Shown piece by piece: positions 61,309 through 64,000 of a DNA stretch of 64,000 nucleotides. This DNA comes from Adineta steineri. Taxonomy: Eukaryota; Rotifera; Eurotatoria; Adinetida; Adinetidae. The notes under the pieces are model-generated. The model was not told the DNA's origin. It searched no databases and saw only the letters and a program-made list of their open reading frames with translations. Within the stretch, counting starts at the first letter, position 1. Every line of letters begins with the position of its first letter. A program made the translations under genes and the position numbers. The stretch spans positions 444,221 to 508,220 of the forward strand of contig CAJNOI010000009.1 of the NCBI GenBank assembly GCA_905250115.1. Reading direction: 5' to 3'.

Positions 61309-64000
61309 ACATTAAAGGTGCAAAATTAATATGATTAATGGTTGAATATTATCTATAATAAATAAATATATATATATATATATGATATACGCTTGTCATG
61401 GAGATTTCAAAATATTATAGTAGTTTAATGAAATAAAAAAAACAAAAAATTCTGCTATGCAAAGAAGAAGAAAAGGTATTCAATGGATATATATGTTATA
61501 AATCGTTAGAGTAGGTAGATAGAAAAAATAATCTGTATACAAATATGACAAATAGAAAAAATAATCTGTATACAAATATGACAAATAGAAAAAATAATCT
61601 TATTCATTCATTCATTCATGCGAAACAAAGAAATAAAAAAAAGAATACTTCATTGTTTTTGCATGAGAAACTTAATTTGACAAGAAAAGATGTAGATAAA
61701 AATACTTATCTAATAAGTGTAAAATGAAAGATGATGTTTTTTTTTCTAAGTTTATTTCATTAATAGAAAAAAGAAAAATATTAATTCGAAAAATTCGATT
61801 ATTTATATTAAATATAATCAGTTTTTCTTAGTTATTAAAATCTATAACCAAAAAAAAAAAAGAAAATTGTCACTTTTATATTCACTATTCATAAATAATA
61901 TATAATCTATTCAATAATAAATATTAGTTTATCCAATATCATGATTAATTGTAAGGTTACACAGTTTTTTAATATTTTTACTCATACAAACTAAGAACTA
62001 TACAGGTTAATCGACAGCAAAAATATCACGTGAATAATACTCGATATATATTAAAAACCGTACTTTAAGTATCTTTAGGTGTTTTTTTTCTTCGGTCGTT
62101 CCTTGCAACTTGACAGGTTTTGATCGTATAATGTGGAAAAATAAAAGTACATTATAAAAAAAAAGTTAAGAGTACGACATATCTTATTCATATATATAAA
62201 TTGATTGTCATTTTTAAAGGAAACAACATACTAAAAGATATTGTTTGATGATCGTTACATATAAAAAAAAAGTCATTAGTTTTATTACACGCATCTCTAT
62301 TCGTCTGTTATCTTATTGTCTATGGTATAAAACCATCTCGATCAATAAATATTTAATAAATGAAATAGAATAATAATTCTTCTAATATAACTCAATAAAA
62401 TTAAAAATTAATATCCATCGATATATATATATATTTATTTTGAAGTGAGAAAAGAACATTAGACCTTACCTATCATAATAATGTTCTCGTTTGCAGTCAC
62501 CTTCGGCGTCCGACAATAGTTAAGAAAAAAAAACATATATTCATTCGTTATTTTTTTCTTTTTTTTCCTCTTCTTAAACGTCTATAAAATTTATTTGTAT
62601 ATATCATCCATTTTCTTACATGTTGACATTCATATGCTTCGCTTCAGTGGATATACAAAGCTTGTAAAGTAATTTTTCATGACAACTTATATCAAACTAG
62701 TATCAAAACAACGAAAATTAACTAACAAAATGATAATAAGACTAACTTATATATTCCAATGATTGGCATACTGGAAAATAATATTTCTTTTCAGACATAT
62801 ACAATTTCTTTTAACATGACATGTCAAAATAATCATACTCAGATGATTAACATCGACAAGTAATTGCGCACAGATTACCCAGATAAAAGTTAAAGTAGAT
62901 TATACATTATGGTTTAGGATATAAATATACATAATAGTTAGACTAACTTTGATATGAATATAAGTCCAATATATTTTCATTAGCTAAAGAAAATGCTTAG
63001 TCATCCGTTTTTTTTCATGTAGTTTCTGTTTGATTTTATTTTATGTGACATCGACATACTGTTTTTGTCATTTGTTGTCTCGGTTAATATTCATTATATT
63101 AACAGAAAATTTTCTTTTTTTATTAAATATTAATATATATTTGTTTAATTTAATAATTTTAGTTCTATAGAAAATATTCTGATCAAAGAATGTTCTCAAT
63201 AATATAGAATTAATAGAAAATAATTAAACAGCAGTTAATTTAATATTTTATTCAATAAGGTTTCTTTTTTACGATGGTAAGTATAATAATTATTAATTTC
63301 TTCATACATAGTAATTTTAACCGCTGAGATTTTGTATTATTATTTCTTTTTATGCAAAGTATTTTCTATTGATAACGATAGAAATGATAATAATGTACTT
63401 ACATGTTTAAAACACAATTTGTGAAGATTAGAAGTTTAAATATGTAGAATAAAATCATCGAAGTTTTACGAAAGGAAGAAATATAAAAATTGATTTGACT
63501 TTTGATCATCTCAGTTTCATATTTCAATCACAAAAAAGGAATACAATGAATGCTATAGTGATGCATAATGAGTATGTCATTCAGAAACGAAAGACACTAG
63601 ATATTTTTTAAATAATTAACTTTCGAAAATCTGTTGATTAAAAAGAAATCAAAAGATTACCTTTATAGAATTTCATATATCGTTAACTTATTGAATATAA
63701 ACGAGTACTAACATTAAAAAAATATATGAAAAAGTTATTTTAAGTGTTGGACAGATTAAAGTTATAGTGCATATCTAATACTTATTAAATAATGAAATGT
63801 ATCAAATAATGATTGTTGACAATAAGCGGATACATCAAATTTACTTTCAATCATCCAAGCATAGAATCCTGATGTATCAAAATGAAATTATTGTCGAGAA
63901 TTTATCTGACATAATCAATTATCTAACCTGTTGCCATGTTACAAATTCTCCAACTGAGAAAATTGTTTGTATACAGAAGACTAAAAAAAGACAGCGAAGA
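61309..64000. other. Upstream region of the nuclear receptor, no genes recognised
   Basis: 2.7 kb of AT-rich DNA, with TA microsatellites (61366-61383, 62422-62433), a 33-bp tandem repeat (61521-61599) and poly-A/T runs. It may include 5' UTR exons and promoter; no coding sequence is supported. Confidence 0.4.
61521..61599. repeat. 33-bp tandem repeat, 2.4 copies
   Basis: The unit starts AGAAAAAATAATCTGTATAC; copies begin at 61521, 61554 and 61587 and are identical where they overlap, so the duplication is recent. Confidence 0.9.

Overview
The window is a gene-dense, AT-rich piece of an animal genome. Its introns are short (mostly 45-60 bp, GT-AG) and its exons are small. The gene set (SK potassium channel, P2X receptor, oestrogen-receptor-type nuclear receptor, NCAM/fasciclin II, DHX33, costars protein, SLC46 transporter) is metazoan. 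Several other features fit a bdelloid rotifer, possibly Rotaria-like: multi-unit cysteine-rich membrane proteins, FG-GAP propellers, a TRAF/MATH protein, an intronless acetoacetate-decarboxylase-like gene, and very short introns. The species assignment is an inference. One 100-N assembly gap lies at 2583-2682.

Layout. 98-2270 (+) is the 3' part of an ABCB-type transporter. 2683-11168 (+) is a long gene made of three copies of a two-TM, cysteine-rich unit, followed by one more TM and a seven-blade FG-GAP propeller; its 5' end is lost in the gap and its last exon carries a frameshift. 11899-12663 (-) is a small secreted Ly6-like protein. 13150-14846 (-) is a complete SK channel. 19000-23390 (+) is a second three-unit gene, with an exon for each unit. 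24704-29530 (-) holds three poorly known genes: an eight-TM protein, a single-TM protein and a probable myristoylated protein. 32106-32804 (+) is an acetoacetate-decarboxylase-like enzyme and 34044-34307 (+) an ABRACL/costars protein. 34411-36869 (-) is DHX33. 38243-42403 (-) is an NCAM/fasciclin II protein with two in-frame cassette exons. 45647-47437 (+) is a TRAF/MATH protein. 48053-51124 (-) holds two unknown genes. 51461-54313 (-) is a P2X receptor. 55148-56772 (+) is an SLC46-like transporter. 57799-61308 (-) is an oestrogen-receptor-type nuclear receptor with two alternative N-terminal exon sets.

The most interesting system is the pair of concatenated membrane proteins. Each unit has a cytoplasmic N-terminus, TM1, a Cys-rich ectodomain of about 330 residues and TM2 with a Gly-Gly motif. 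Within each gene the units are joined through phase-1 introns, so both loci read as built-in three-subunit chains. Two-TM channels with large Cys-rich ectodomains (DEG/ENaC, P2X) work as trimers, so a genetically fused trimer is a testable hypothesis. In the first locus the chain is also tethered to an extracellular beta-propeller.

Mobile DNA is limited to small non-autonomous elements: a hAT-like MITE (37866-38189), a palindromic mariner-like MITE inside P2X intron 1 (52983-53507), a possible piggyBac-like MITE (49677-49915) and a foldback (about 37092-37345). A short CACACCC-type motif recurs in non-coding DNA. I saw no tRNA, rRNA or CRISPR.
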